The translations under genes were made by a program, and so were the position numbers. This document shows positions 8,223 through 17,100 of a stretch of 64,000 bases of DNA, one piece after another (the first letter of the stretch is position 1; each line of letters starts with the position of its first letter). Under the pieces are notes generated by a model, which was given only the letters and a program-made list of their open reading frames with translations, did no database searches and was not told the DNA's origin. Source of the DNA: Acidaminobacter sp. (GTDB taxonomy: Bacteria > Bacillota > Clostridia > Peptostreptococcales > Acidaminobacteraceae); contig NZ_JAOTSB010000011.1 in assembly GCF_030247605.1 (NCBI RefSeq), positions 1 to 64,000 on the forward strand, read 5' to 3'.

Positions 8223-8990
8223 TTATTGTTCTTCAAGGGTAACTATTTCGAAGTCTTTTGAAACCAGCCTCTGGGCGTCAAAGTCCCATTCGAAAATCAG
8301 CGCTTCGGAGCGCTGGGTTTTGTGGGTCAGAAGACGCTCACCCCGGTGGATCACCAGGCTCTGGGCCTCCCAAAATTTCACGGTTTTGTCCTCTCCTGTC
8401 CGGTTGCACACAAACACCGGCAGTCCCGTCTCCCTGGAGCGCTGCTCCCACTCGCCCTCAGGTCCGTAGTGCCCGGGTCCCCAGGCACTTGGCGCCACCA
8501 GCACCTGCACCCCCTGAGCGAGGTGCCCGTCCGCGACTTTATTGGTGTAAGCGTCCGCACAGATCATGATGCCCACACGGATCTGGTTAATGACTACCGG
8601 CTTAATCTCCTCGCCAAAGCTCGACCAGCCGTCCGAGTGCACAATCATTTTCCTCTGGCTGCCGATGGTCCCTTGCCCACCACCCAGCACAAAGACAGTA
8701 TTATAAAAAAGTCCATCTTCGCCTCGTTCCGGCTGACCAAGGAACAGATAAGCGCCTGCGTCACTCACGCGCCTTCCGAGCTCCAGAGTCCAGGCATCCG
8801 GCTGCGCCTCAATCCAGGCCGTACCTATCAAATGGGAAAACTGAAGCCCGCTGACAGCGGTTTCCGGGGTGATGATCCATTTCGCGCCCGCCTTAAGGGC
8901 GGTATCAACGCCGCGCTCGATCAGGCGCCTGTTATGCTCCAGTTTGCCGGCAATGGCATTAAGGTGCAGCATCGCAATTTTAAGTGTCAT
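8223..8990 (-). CDS. Carbon-nitrogen hydrolase (nitrilase superfamily amidohydrolase)
   Basis: Cytosolic amidohydrolase of about 255 residues. The Glu-Lys-Cys triad is present: Glu in ITPETAVSG, Lys in SQRKMIVHSDGW and Cys in GIMICADAYTN. Start chosen at ATG 8990 (MTLKIAMLHLN), where the family usually begins and which follows GGAGG by 11 bases; an ATG at 9017 would add nine residues. Substrate class (amide, carbamoyl or N-acyl) cannot be told. It sits between a zinc-ribbon mini-protein and an acetyltransferase in a tight three-gene operon. Confidence 0.85.
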   Translation of the reverse strand: MTLKIAMLHLNAIAGKLEHNRRLIERGVDTALKAGAKWIITPETAVSGLQFSHLIGTAWIEAQPDAWTLELGRRVSDAGAYLFLGQPERGEDGLFYNTVFVLGGGQGTIGSQRKMIVHSDGWSSFGEEIKPVVINQIRVGIMICADAYTNKVADGHLAQGVQVLVAPSAWGPGHYGPEGEWEQRSRETGLPVFVCNRTGEDKTVKFWEAQSLVIHRGERLLTHKTQRSEALIFEWDFDAQRLVSKDFEIVTLEEQ

Positions 8991-9018
8991 CAAGATGGGT
9001 TCCTCCGGCGTCGTCATG

Positions 9019-9180
9019 TTAAGGCTTCAGCTTCTGAAGCGTTGTCTCAGTGCAGACTTCTTTGGTCTCCAGGTTGATATGCGTCATCTCCAGGGTTTCC
9101 TCAGGAGAAAAGTCCATCCAGTACTCCGGCACTTGATAAACAAAGCCGCAAAGCGGGCATTTGTAATAGGTGAGCTCCAA
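9019..9180 (-). CDS. 53-residue zinc-ribbon-like mini-protein
   Basis: A short frame with TTG start at 9180, preceded eight bases upstream by AAGGAGG, and TAA at 9019, one base before the longest nitrilase start. It begins MELTYYKCPLCGFVYQVPEY; CPLCG is a typical zinc-knuckle half. A second CxxC is missing (only one further Cys, near residue 42), so zinc binding may need dimerisation. The strong binding site, a TGCTATAAT promoter 40 bases upstream and tight spacing support it as the first gene of the operon. Confidence 0.6.
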   Translation of the reverse strand: MELTYYKCPLCGFVYQVPEYWMDFSPEETLEMTHINLETKEVCTETTLQKLKP

Positions 9181-9218
9181 GGTATCGACCTCCTTGTCAG
9201 TGTGAATACGTATGGATT

Positions 9219-9227
9219 ATTATAGCA
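9219..9227 (-). promoter_or_regulatory. Extended -10 promoter of the zinc-ribbon/nitrilase/GNAT operon
   Basis: On the minus strand TGCTATAAT, a consensus extended -10 element, ends 39 bases before the TTG start at 9180. Confidence 0.55.
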
Positions 9228-9235
9228 TATTTGGA

Positions 9236-9266
9236 GAAAGGAAACGACACCCCCGTGGGGGTGTCG
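9236..9266 (-). terminator. Terminator of the AcnX/LarA/HisC gene cluster
   Basis: Ten-base perfect arms CGACACCCCC (9245-9254) and GGGGGTGTCG (9257-9266), followed on the minus strand by GTTTCCTTT. It lies 56 bases after the stop of the HisC-like aminotransferase. Confidence 0.75.
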
Positions 9267-9322
9267 CTGGGTTTTGAATCTTAGCAGGATAGAGGTATCC
9301 AAAAAGTATGCACGCTTAATAT

Positions 9323-10408
9323 TTACTTCTTCATCCATCGATCCATTGAATTGATCACTGCGGTCATAGCTTCATCTGAGCCAGTGGAAATCCTTCCCCA
9401 ATTGTCATATCCCCAGACCGTGCCAGGTGTTATAAAGATCCCATCCTTAGAAAAATGTTGGATTACCTCCAAAACAGGTCGATCAAAATTTACAAATACA
9501 AAATTGGCGAAGGATGGCACATATTCGAGTCCATTAGAATCAAAATAATCGTACAGCCTTTTCAATGATCTTTTGTTTTGCTGTATGCTTTTCTGAACAT
9601 GTCTAGGATCTTGAAGCGCCGCTAGAGCAGCCGCTTGAGCCAATATATTAACATTAAACACAAGCTTGACTTTAAGTAAAGCCTCTATAATTTTTTCAGA
9701 AGACACAGCATATCCAACTCTCATACCTGCAAGACCTGATGATTTAGAAAATGTTCTTAGCACAATCAGATTATCGTAATCCTTCAGGTAAGCAATGCCA
9801 TCCGGATACTCCAGACAGTCTGCTGCATAATCGTAATAGGCTTCATCAAGCAGAATGACTATATCTTTTGGTACCTGTCCAAGTAATTCAATTAATTTTT
9901 CCCTACGAATAATTGTACCGGTAGGGTTATTAGGGGAAGTCAAAAAAATTAATTTGGTTTTTGAGGTTATTGCTTCCAGTATTCTCTGGGGTTCGAAATC
10001 AAAAGACTCAAAACGAACTTCTTTGAGAATCCCATTCATGAGTTGGACATTATTTCTATAGAGTGTGAAATAGGGAACACTGGCAATAGCTTCATCCCCT
10101 GGATCAATTAAAATTTCTGTCACAAGTCTGATAATCTCGTCTCCGCCATTTCCGAGAAGGATTTGTGACGGCTTAGTACCCAACAGCCCAGATAGCGCAA
10201 GTCTAAGTCTGTCTGAACCTGCATCCGGATAAGTGCTGATCTGATCAATAATCGTAGCAATCGCTTTCATGGCTTCAGTTGATGGGCCCATGGGATTTTC
10301 GTTTGCATTCAATTTGTACACCTGATCTAAACCTAATTCTTTCTTTAGCTCCGAGATCGGTTTTCCAGCTTTGTAGGGGTCGAGTTGCTTTAAACAATTT
10401 CTAAACAA
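9323..10408 (-). CDS. HisC-like PLP-dependent aminotransferase (histidinol-phosphate aminotransferase family)
   Basis: 361 residues, normal for HisC. Features seen: YKLNANENPMGPS N-terminal motif, NGGDEIIRL (cofactor phosphate), SPNNPTGTIIRR, LLDEAYYDY and the Schiff-base Lys in RTFSKSSGLAGMRVGY. TTG start at 10408 with GGGAGG eight bases upstream. No other histidine biosynthesis gene is nearby; it is the last gene of the AcnX/TRAP/LarA cluster, so a catabolic or side-pathway transamination is more likely than histidine synthesis. HisC-fold enzymes also accept aromatic and other 2-oxo acids. Function assignment beyond aminotransferase is inference. Confidence 0.82.
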   Translation of the reverse strand: MFRNCLKQLDPYKAGKPISELKKELGLDQVYKLNANENPMGPSTEAMKAIATIIDQISTYPDAGSDRLRLALSGLLGTKPSQILLGNGGDEIIRLVTEILIDPGDEAIASVPYFTLYRNNVQLMNGILKEVRFESFDFEPQRILEAITSKTKLIFLTSPNNPTGTIIRREKLIELLGQVPKDIVILLDEAYYDYAADCLEYPDGIAYLKDYDNLIVLRTFSKSSGLAGMRVGYAVSSEKIIEALLKVKLVFNVNILAQAAALAALQDPRHVQKSIQQNKRSLKRLYDYFDSNGLEYVPSFANFVFVNFDRPVLEVIQHFSKDGIFITPGTVWGYDNWGRISTGSDEAMTAVINSMDRWMKK

Positions 10409-10562
10409 GGATCAAACCTCCCTGAGCCGCAAGCCAGTACAGTGATTTTGAAATTTCTGTGCAAAAGAGGTTCACCCTTTGGAGAATTTCAGGCAAAATC
10501 CATTTTAATAATGCACAGTTACTTTGGAAATGTACCGCTGGTCAGCACATGAATTCAAGCAT

Positions 10563-11867
10563 TTAACAAAATTCGCCCTCTCCCTGACCTTTTAATACCG
10601 GCAAGCAGTCCCCACCACGCGGCAGGATGCCAATGGTTGCGCCAGGATTCCGCTTTAGCAGCTGATCCACTGCTGACTGTACACTTTCCTCACGTTTGTA
10701 GCCCAATACCTCGACATCTTCATCACTCAGACCATGTGATACAACTAAAATCTGAGCTTTTTCTCGAGCTCTTGAATTACATACAGCAAGAACAGCTGAA
10801 ATGAGATCAATCGATTTGTCATCAATTGGTGCAGACTTTGCTTTTTCGAGAATGTCATGATAACTCATACTCAACCATTCAGAAAATTTGGGGTGATTGT
10901 GGGCAAGACCTTCATAGCAAGGGCTGGCAAAGACAATAGTTCCACCTGGCTTGACAGCAAAATAGGCTGAGGTAACCCCTTTCAAAGCTTGCCAAAAATC
11001 CAAATCTGCAGGGTAGGAGCTGACGACGACAATATCGGCAAGTTCTGGCATTTCAATAGAAAATGCATTTCTTGAAATTCTGGCACCTTCCCGATGGGCC
11101 TCAACAAAATCACCGCTGACAATTTCTATAACTTCGCCAAGATGATTCTTGACGGTGTTGATGATGAATTTCAATCCCGCTTGTCTTGCGACCTGCTCCA
11201 TTCCAAGCCTGCACGGATTGTCTACAACGCCAAGCGGGATCTCATCAAGCATTGCAGCCGAAATATGTGTTGCGGCAGTAGTAGGGTATCCACAAATGCC
11301 TGGTTGCAGAATCTTTGCTCCACCTGAAAATCCAGCATCTGAATGCGGAATTATATTTCCAATGCCAATTATGAAATCCACTTCATTGACTTTTTTGTTG
11401 ACCTGAACAGGAATCTCAAATCCTTTTACGAAGACTGAAGGCATAGTGATCATGCTGCCTTCATCTTGGTAATCATGCTGATGGATCTTGATTTTATCGA
11501 ATAAATCCGGCCCAACTTTCTCCAGTATTTCTGCTTCCGTCATCATCCTGTGAGATCCAGGTGCCGTCAAAATCTCAATCTGTTCGTACGTCAATCCGCA
11601 CTCTAGAAGGTAATCGACTAAAACAGGCAGGATTTCCTTAACCGGCGTTGATCTAGTCGCATCCTCAATCAATATGAGGACGCGGTCTTTTGGTTTCACG
11701 CATGCCTTGAGCGGCTGGCAGCCAAAGGGATTCTCCAGACTTTTTCGAACTGCATCAGCTAGATGGGACTCCCCCTTTGTGTTCTTTAAATTGCCTTCAA
11801 ATAAAAAATTTTCATTTGGAATTTCAAAAGTAATACTGTCTGGTCCATAGGGTATCTTCATTTGCAT
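10563..11867 (-). CDS. LarA-family nickel-dependent 2-hydroxyacid racemase/epimerase (DUF2088)
   Basis: 434 residues, LarA length. Residues equivalent to those of Lactobacillus LarA are present at nearly the same positions: Asp69 and Arg72 (EDATRSTP), His106 (APGSHRMM), His175 and Lys185 (IPHSDAGFSGGAK) and His201 (TAATH). In LarA the Lys and second His hold the nickel-pincer nucleotide and the other His residues move the proton. This indicates an active pincer enzyme. Family members act on lactate, malate and other 2-hydroxy acids. No larB/larC/larE cofactor genes occur in the window, so they must be elsewhere. It lies between an AcnX pair and the aminotransferase. Confidence 0.85.
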   Translation of the reverse strand: MQMKIPYGPDSITFEIPNENFLFEGNLKNTKGESHLADAVRKSLENPFGCQPLKACVKPKDRVLILIEDATRSTPVKEILPVLVDYLLECGLTYEQIEILTAPGSHRMMTEAEILEKVGPDLFDKIKIHQHDYQDEGSMITMPSVFVKGFEIPVQVNKKVNEVDFIIGIGNIIPHSDAGFSGGAKILQPGICGYPTTAATHISAAMLDEIPLGVVDNPCRLGMEQVARQAGLKFIINTVKNHLGEVIEIVSGDFVEAHREGARISRNAFSIEMPELADIVVVSSYPADLDFWQALKGVTSAYFAVKPGGTIVFASPCYEGLAHNHPKFSEWLSMSYHDILEKAKSAPIDDKSIDLISAVLAVCNSRAREKAQILVVSHGLSDEDVEVLGYKREESVQSAVDQLLKRNPGATIGILPRGGDCLPVLKGQGEGEFC

Positions 11868-11943
11868 GAATTGAATGCCTCCCTCTAGTTCGGGTAATCA
11901 ATTTAAGTATGGCAGTTTGAATTGAATTCTCGAACACTTATGG

Positions 11944-12348
11944 TCACAAAATTTCAATCCAGCCCTCTGTGGCATTCAGAATAATCCGATCACCATCTTT
12001 TATCAGCTTGTAGAATTCAGGGTCTACTTTGTGGACCATGGGCACTTCAAATATCAACGCACTTGAAACTAATACCGGATCTGCATGCTCAATGATCATA
12101 CCAAGGGGGCTTTTTTGATTGCGTCCAAGCTTAAAAAGACCATCGGCCTGGACTACTGAACTGCCTTTTCCAGACGGCATCATCAAAATCTTGCCAGCAA
12201 TATTACGGCCTTCCAGATCATGATTACGTTCGACAACTAACCCGGTTTCAGGCTCAACCAAGTAATAGCACACAGCATCTTTTGAAATAATGACTTCAGC
12301 TTCAGCGTAACCTTCAGAAATTCGTTTACAGGAAAATTTTGTTCCCAT
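11944..12348 (-). CDS. Aconitase X swivel (small) subunit, copy 2
   Basis: 134-residue AcnX small subunit (formerly DUF126), the swivelling domain that closes over the active site of the large subunit. The conserved MPSGKGSSVVQADGLFKLG segment (about 77-95) contains the family Ser pair. Its ATG overlaps the stop of the large-subunit gene (TAATG), giving coupled translation. Paralogous to the copy at 16687-17100 with the same layout. It precedes the LarA gene by 76 bases. Confidence 0.85.
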   Translation of the reverse strand: MGTKFSCKRISEGYAEAEVIISKDAVCYYLVEPETGLVVERNHDLEGRNIAGKILMMPSGKGSSVVQADGLFKLGRNQKSPLGMIIEHADPVLVSSALIFEVPMVHKVDPEFYKLIKDGDRIILNATEGWIEIL

Positions 12349-13565
12349 TATTTAAGCACCTCCCCGAGAATCGCAGCCTCAACCGCTTCTTCCAACGGAC
12401 GAATTTTGAATTTAATTCCTCTGATCTCGTTGTAATAAGCGCACTTCGGAGAGTCGGTGACTGCATTCTTCCCGTAGTACGGCTGCCAGCAAGGTGGTAC
12501 ATCAATACATGTATCCGCGATGATATGACCACCAGCGCGTTGAATGACATCCAAGAAACCCATGCGGTCCGCTAGCTCACGCGTTAACGAACTGGTCAGC
12601 ACCCAAAAGTCCACAGCGAATTTACGCTCACCAACGGTCTTAGCAATCGTCTCTACTTGATCTATAGTGAGATGAGGGCATCCAAACATGGCAAAATCGA
12701 TTTTGCCTGGCTCCCTGCACAGCCTTTCTCTGGTCGCAGCCAAGTCCTGATCTGTAATTTTTATCCGATGTTTTATTTTGTTGTTTCCGAATGCAGCTTC
12801 TAGCGTTGGCGCTTCCGGTGTAATTCCTACCATGTGATACATGGAGACAGCGCCGGAGGTATTGAGTTGAGCTCCAAAATTCATGAATCCAGCAGGCGTT
12901 GGTCTTGATTTTATGCCGGTGAAAACCGGAATCTCCAGCCCTTTATAAAGTTCTGGATAGCACCATCCCAGGAGTTGATAATCAAAATCTGTTTCTATTT
13001 TGGCAGTGACTTCAACCAAGATTTCGCCTTTGCGGTTTTCATCCAACAACAGCCCATATTCCGGAACCAAGCCTGTAATGGCGGCACAAAGTGCACTTTG
13101 AGAAGACTCCCGATTACTTCTTGCCCCAAATACTGAATTGACATAAGGTGTGGCGCTGGATTCCGAAAAGGCGATGACTTCTCCAAACCCTGGAACGTTT
13201 TGTTGTAAATACGGTGTGCAATCGAAGGTTAATGTCGCCCCAATTTGCTTATAAGCTTCATTTGTGGCACTGACAATATCAATACCAGCCTTTGGAATCT
13301 CAAAAAGATGTTTTTTCAAATATTTAAGGTCAATACTCGGATTGACAGTTGGTGATACCTTGCAATGCGCACCTAGCTTGAGAAGTTTATCCACAAACCA
13401 AAGATCTGCATCCTGAGCACTTAATGCCACATGAGCCCGTGTAATGGGCACCATGCGTTCAGCCTCAAATGTCTCACCCATTGCAACTTGAATTTTCATT
13501 GCCGCTGCAATGCCTTCTCCATATTTGCCTTCGAGCATATCTTTTTCTTCAACGGTTAACTTCAT
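12348..13565 (-). CDS. Aconitase X catalytic (large) subunit, copy 2
   Basis: 405-residue AcnX large subunit (formerly DUF521), a dehydratase related to aconitase. Conserved Cys residues that could ligate an Fe-S cluster are C160 (SALCAAITG), C296 (FGCPHLT), C353 and C359 (DTCIDVPPCW) and C375 (SPKCAYY). Known AcnX enzymes include cis-3-hydroxy-L-proline dehydratase and archaeal phosphomevalonate dehydratase; this two-subunit bacterial type has no assigned substrate that I know. GGAGG precedes the ATG by six bases. By eye it is about half identical to copy 1, suggesting an old duplication with divergence in substrate. Confidence 0.85.
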   Translation of the reverse strand: MKLTVEEKDMLEGKYGEGIAAAMKIQVAMGETFEAERMVPITRAHVALSAQDADLWFVDKLLKLGAHCKVSPTVNPSIDLKYLKKHLFEIPKAGIDIVSATNEAYKQIGATLTFDCTPYLQQNVPGFGEVIAFSESSATPYVNSVFGARSNRESSQSALCAAITGLVPEYGLLLDENRKGEILVEVTAKIETDFDYQLLGWCYPELYKGLEIPVFTGIKSRPTPAGFMNFGAQLNTSGAVSMYHMVGITPEAPTLEAAFGNNKIKHRIKITDQDLAATRERLCREPGKIDFAMFGCPHLTIDQVETIAKTVGERKFAVDFWVLTSSLTRELADRMGFLDVIQRAGGHIIADTCIDVPPCWQPYYGKNAVTDSPKCAYYNEIRGIKFKIRPLEEAVEAAILGEVLK

Positions 13566-13617
13566 AGTGCACCTCCATAGATCACTGATGTCAAAGTATT
13601 TTTGAATGCATATTTAC

Positions 13618-14898
13618 TTATTTCAACAAATCAACCAAAAACATTGTGGTGGCCGGCACATAAGTCGTGATCATTAAAACTATGATCAAAGCCAGCAAAA
13701 AATATTTCATGTATTTCATCATGCTGCCAATAGAAACCTTACCTACAGCTGATGCCACAAACAGATTGATACCGTATGGTGGTGTGACAAAACCTATTGC
13801 CAGGTTCATTGTGATGACAACACCAAAAGTGATAGGTGACATGCCAAGTTGAGTCACAATTGGCAGGAGTATTGGGGAAAGGATGATGGTCGCTGGAATA
13901 TTATCGATTAAACAACCTATCGCCAGAAGAAATAAGTTTATGATCAACAAAAGCAAAATTTTGTTGGTTGTAAGGGTCATGATAGCATCTGCAATCGCCG
14001 TTGGGATCTGCTGAATGCTCAGATACCCCGCAAAAGCCATGGAAAAACCCACCATAAAGGTTGTGATGCCATTGATCAAAATAGTATCAAATAATGATTT
14101 GTAAAGCAGCTTCCAGGTAAGCTCTTTGTAGATAAAGGCGCCAACAAACGCTGAGTAGACGACTGCAATGACCGCAGCTTCCGTAGGGGTAAAAACGCCA
14201 GCATAAATGCCACCGAGGACGATGGTTGGTGCCAATATTGCCCAAATGGCTTCTTTGAAGGACGTTATAACTTCTTTTGGTTTAGGAAAATGCCCAGTGC
14301 CTTTGTAGCCGTATTTTTTAGCCAATATATAAGAGGTCGCGAGTAATGCAACACCCATTAAAACACCAGGAATAAAACCTGCAATAAACAAGTCGCTTAT
14401 GGAAGTGTTGACAACGACACCATAGATAACGAACGGAATACTTGGATGAATGACGACACCGATGGTTCCTGCAGCAGCAGTTAAAGATGCAGCAAAACCT
14501 GTGTCGTAATCTCTTTCCTTCATAGCTGGGATCATGAACGTTCCAATAGCCGATGTCGTCGCCATGGCCGAACCGGAAATGGCCGCGAAAAACATGCATG
14601 ATACCGTTGTAACCATAGCAAGTCCGCCAGTAAAGTAACCAAAGATCATGTTAGCAAAATCAAGGAGTCGCTTTGCCACACCGCCTGTACTCATCAGGCT
14701 TCCAGCAAGGATGAAAAACGGTATAGCCATCAAAGGAAATGAATCACACCCAGCAATTGCGTTTTGGGTCACCATTACAAGTGGAATATCCGAAAATAAG
14801 AACAGTGTTATAGCCGTCGATATGCCAACTGCATATCCGATTGGTACGCTGAGAACGATCAGGACAATAAAGGATCCAAACAGAAACAACGCTTCCAT
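13618..14898 (-). CDS. dctM: TRAP transporter large permease DctM
   Basis: 426-residue, about 12-helix membrane subunit of a tripartite ATP-independent periplasmic (TRAP) transporter. Family signs include the N-terminal PIGYAVGISTA helix, the ISGSAMATTSAIGTFMIPAM scoop motif and the CLIDNIPATIILSPILLPI segment in the second half. A longer frame starts at 14958, but the ATG at 14898 follows GGAAGGGGGG and begins one base after the DctQ stop. Takes up a carboxylate with sodium together with DctP and DctQ. Its position between the two AcnX pairs says it imports the AcnX substrate or a precursor. Confidence 0.9.
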   Translation of the reverse strand: MEALFLFGSFIVLIVLSVPIGYAVGISTAITLFLFSDIPLVMVTQNAIAGCDSFPLMAIPFFILAGSLMSTGGVAKRLLDFANMIFGYFTGGLAMVTTVSCMFFAAISGSAMATTSAIGTFMIPAMKERDYDTGFAASLTAAAGTIGVVIHPSIPFVIYGVVVNTSISDLFIAGFIPGVLMGVALLATSYILAKKYGYKGTGHFPKPKEVITSFKEAIWAILAPTIVLGGIYAGVFTPTEAAVIAVVYSAFVGAFIYKELTWKLLYKSLFDTILINGITTFMVGFSMAFAGYLSIQQIPTAIADAIMTLTTNKILLLLIINLFLLAIGCLIDNIPATIILSPILLPIVTQLGMSPITFGVVITMNLAIGFVTPPYGINLFVASAVGKVSIGSMMKYMKYFLLALIIVLMITTYVPATTMFLVDLLK

Positions 14899-14899
14899 C

Positions 14900-15394
14900 T
14901 TATATTGTCCCCCCTTCCGTTTCTTTTGCTGGTTTGAATAATTCAACAAGTTGGTCAAGGATATAGATACTCGTTATAGCTGAACTAAATGGCAGGGATA
15001 AATAGACATAGCTGAGTGGAATTTTCAAAGCAGTCGAAAGTGCATTTCTTCCCGCTATTTTCATCACTAATTGATAACCATTAATGACGAGAAAAACGCA
15101 AAACAGCAACAGGATCGTCAAGGCTATGACATTTAACCATTTTGCACCAGCAGGACTTAGTTTCTTCGCAAATATTTCAACCCTGATTTGCTCTTTCAAA
15201 CGAATTCCCACACCAGTTCCTAACCAGATTTGCCAAATAAATATGTAACGCGCAAGCTCTTCACTCCATGATAATGAATTATTAAATACATATCTCATTA
15301 TGACCTGTATAAAGATCAACGTAACGGTAAAAACAAGGCTTGCGACTAATAATCGCTCTTCAAATTTAGTATAGAGGCGAAGCAATTTTCTCAT
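14900..15394 (-). CDS. dctQ: TRAP transporter small permease DctQ
   Basis: 164 residues with four membrane helices; typical DctQ motifs are RYVFNNSLSWSEELARYIFIWQIWLG and GVGIRLKEQIRVE. ATG at 15394 preceded by AAGG eight bases upstream. It is separated from dctP by a GC-rich hairpin that may reduce readthrough. Confidence 0.88.
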   Translation of the reverse strand: MRKLLRLYTKFEERLLVASLVFTVTLIFIQVIMRYVFNNSLSWSEELARYIFIWQIWLGTGVGIRLKEQIRVEIFAKKLSPAGAKWLNVIALTILLLFCVFLVINGYQLVMKIAGRNALSTALKIPLSYVYLSLPFSSAITSIYILDQLVELFKPAKETEGGTI

Positions 15395-15470
15395 CCACGT
15401 CACCTTCTTCCAATATAAACTTCATTAAGATAACAAAATTCTCTTGACCATTTACCAAATTTAGAAAGAT

Positions 15471-15497
15471 GCCGGGAGGCAAGTACAACCTCCCGGC
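15471..15497 (-). terminator. Intercistronic hairpin between dctP and dctQ (partial terminator or mRNA stabiliser)
   Basis: Perfect nine-base arms GCCGGGAGG (15471-15479) and CCTCCCGGC (15489-15497), followed on the minus strand by ATCTTTCT. Such hairpins often let the binding protein be made in excess over the permease subunits. Confidence 0.6.
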
Positions 15498-15527
15498 AAA
15501 ATGGGACAAAGATTGCAAGGGGAAAAT

Positions 15528-16574
15528 TTATTTGTTGTATTGATCGATAAGGTCAAACCATTCTTGACCGAATTCCGCTTTATATTTGTCATGCATTGGA
15601 ACCAGTGCATCCATAAATTTCTGCATATTTTCTGCAGAAATTTCATTAACTTTCATTCCTGCTTCTTTCAGCTTATCAACAGTTGCAATATTGTCGTTAA
15701 TTTCGTCTTCGCGTTCTGCTTCTACCAGGAATTTTCTAGCACCGTCCTTGACAACATTCTGTTGATCTTCAGACAAACCGTTAAAGAAATCAGCATTGAT
15801 GATGTTGACAAGATAAGATTGAACGTGGCTGGTTAGGCTGTAGAATTCCTGTACTTCATAGAATTTTGATGCATAAACAAGAGCAGGCGCGTTTTCCTGA
15901 CCATCAACTGTGCCTTGCTGCAAACCAGTAAACACTTCACCGAAGCTCATAGGCGTTGGATTCGCGCCCAAGTATTTGAACATGTCTATGAAAACTGGAC
16001 TTTCCATAACACGCATCTTTATGCCTTCAAGATCTTTTGGTTCGTTGATTGGTCTGACATTGTTTGACATACTTCGGGCGCCATTATAACTGTAACCTAA
16101 GTTCATGAGACCGACCGGCGCCAATTTTTCATCCAGTTTCTTTCCAAGATCACCATCTAAAGCATTAAAACCTGCACGAACATCTTTAAAAATAAATGGT
16201 AAGTCAAGGAGGCCAAAAATTGGGTCATATGCTGTCAGGACAGCGGTTGATGGTATTGAAATCTGAACGGTATTCAACGCGACAGCTTCAGTAATTTGAA
16301 GGTCGCCACCCAATTGTCCGTTTGGAAATAATTGAACTTCAATAGATCCGCCTGATTCTTTCTCTACGTAATCTTTAAAAGCAACTGCAGCTCGATGTGT
16401 CGCTGTATCTTCAGAAACAATGTGGGCCACCTTTATGACAACTTTTTCAGCTGGTGTTTCTGCAGGGGTTTCGGCAGGTGTCTCAGTTGCAGGCGCAGGT
16501 TCAGGACTGCTGCAGCCAGCCGTCATACCAATAATCATCACAAGAATCAACAGAAGTGCAGATAACTTTTTCAT
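15528..16574 (-). CDS. dctP: TRAP transporter substrate-binding lipoprotein DctP
   Basis: 348 residues from ATG 16574 (GAGGAGG six bases upstream). Lipobox GMTAGC near residue 19-24, then a short linker made of ETPA repeats, then a DctP fold beginning VVIKVAHIVSEDTATHRAA. The conserved Arg that salt-bridges the substrate carboxylate lies in GIKMRVMESPVF, and GLQQGTVDGQENAPALVY is the usual family motif. The protein is tethered outside the membrane and hands a carboxylate ligand to DctQM. Confidence 0.92.
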   Translation of the reverse strand: MKKLSALLLILVMIIGMTAGCSSPEPAPATETPAETPAETPAEKVVIKVAHIVSEDTATHRAAVAFKDYVEKESGGSIEVQLFPNGQLGGDLQITEAVALNTVQISIPSTAVLTAYDPIFGLLDLPFIFKDVRAGFNALDGDLGKKLDEKLAPVGLMNLGYSYNGARSMSNNVRPINEPKDLEGIKMRVMESPVFIDMFKYLGANPTPMSFGEVFTGLQQGTVDGQENAPALVYASKFYEVQEFYSLTSHVQSYLVNIINADFFNGLSEDQQNVVKDGARKFLVEAEREDEINDNIATVDKLKEAGMKVNEISAENMQKFMDALVPMHDKYKAEFGQEWFDLIDQYNK

Positions 16575-16686
16575 AGTCTTCCTCCTCAATTTTGATGTTC
16601 ACTCCAAACAACCCAGACCTTTAGACTATAAGTAATTTAAAGTTCTGATCACTCACCTCCAAAACAATTCAATTTGCCAAAATGAA

Positions 16687-17100
16687 TCAGATAAATTCGA
16701 CTCTTTCTGAATTTGCATCCACCCTGACCTTGCAGCCGTCTTTTAATTCAGCATAGAATGCTTCATCCAATTGATCCACCATAGGGACCTCCATTATGAT
16801 AGCACTGGAAACAAGCACTGTATCAGGATTCTGAATGATCATAGCCTTAGGTGCATTCTGTTTCATTGCCAGCTGATATAGACCGTCGGCTTGGACCACT
16901 GAACTTCCTTTTCCGCCCGGAAAGACTAAAATCTTACCAGCAATGCTTTTACCTTCTAGATCATGGCCCTTTTCAATCACCTCTCCTGTTTCAGGATTGA
17001 TCAGATAAAACATAATGTCGTCTTTTGAAACAATTACTTCACCCTCAGCGATACCTTCTGAGATGCGATGGCATGAAAAACTTTTTTCATTGACAGACAT
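16687..17100 (-). CDS. Aconitase X swivel (small) subunit, copy 1
   Basis: 137 residues with the AcnX swivel motif FPGGKGSSVVQADGLYQLA. The ATG overlaps the large-subunit stop (TAATG), as in copy 2. N-terminal CHRISEGIAEGEVIVSKD also matches copy 2 (CKRISEGYAEAEVIISKD). It is followed by dctP. Confidence 0.85.
   Translation of the reverse strand: MSVNEKSFSCHRISEGIAEGEVIVSKDDIMFYLINPETGEVIEKGHDLEGKSIAGKILVFPGGKGSSVVQADGLYQLAMKQNAPKAMIIQNPDTVLVSSAIIMEVPMVDQLDEAFYAELKDGCKVRVDANSERVEFI

Noticed and set aside
8322..9077. 251-codon open frame on the plus strand
   Set aside because: Shadow of the nitrilase gene whose catalytic triad is clear on the minus strand.
9323..10408. Naming the aminotransferase hisC
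   Set aside because: The family fits, but no histidine gene is nearby and the context is the AcnX/LarA cluster, so the symbol would imply a function not supported.
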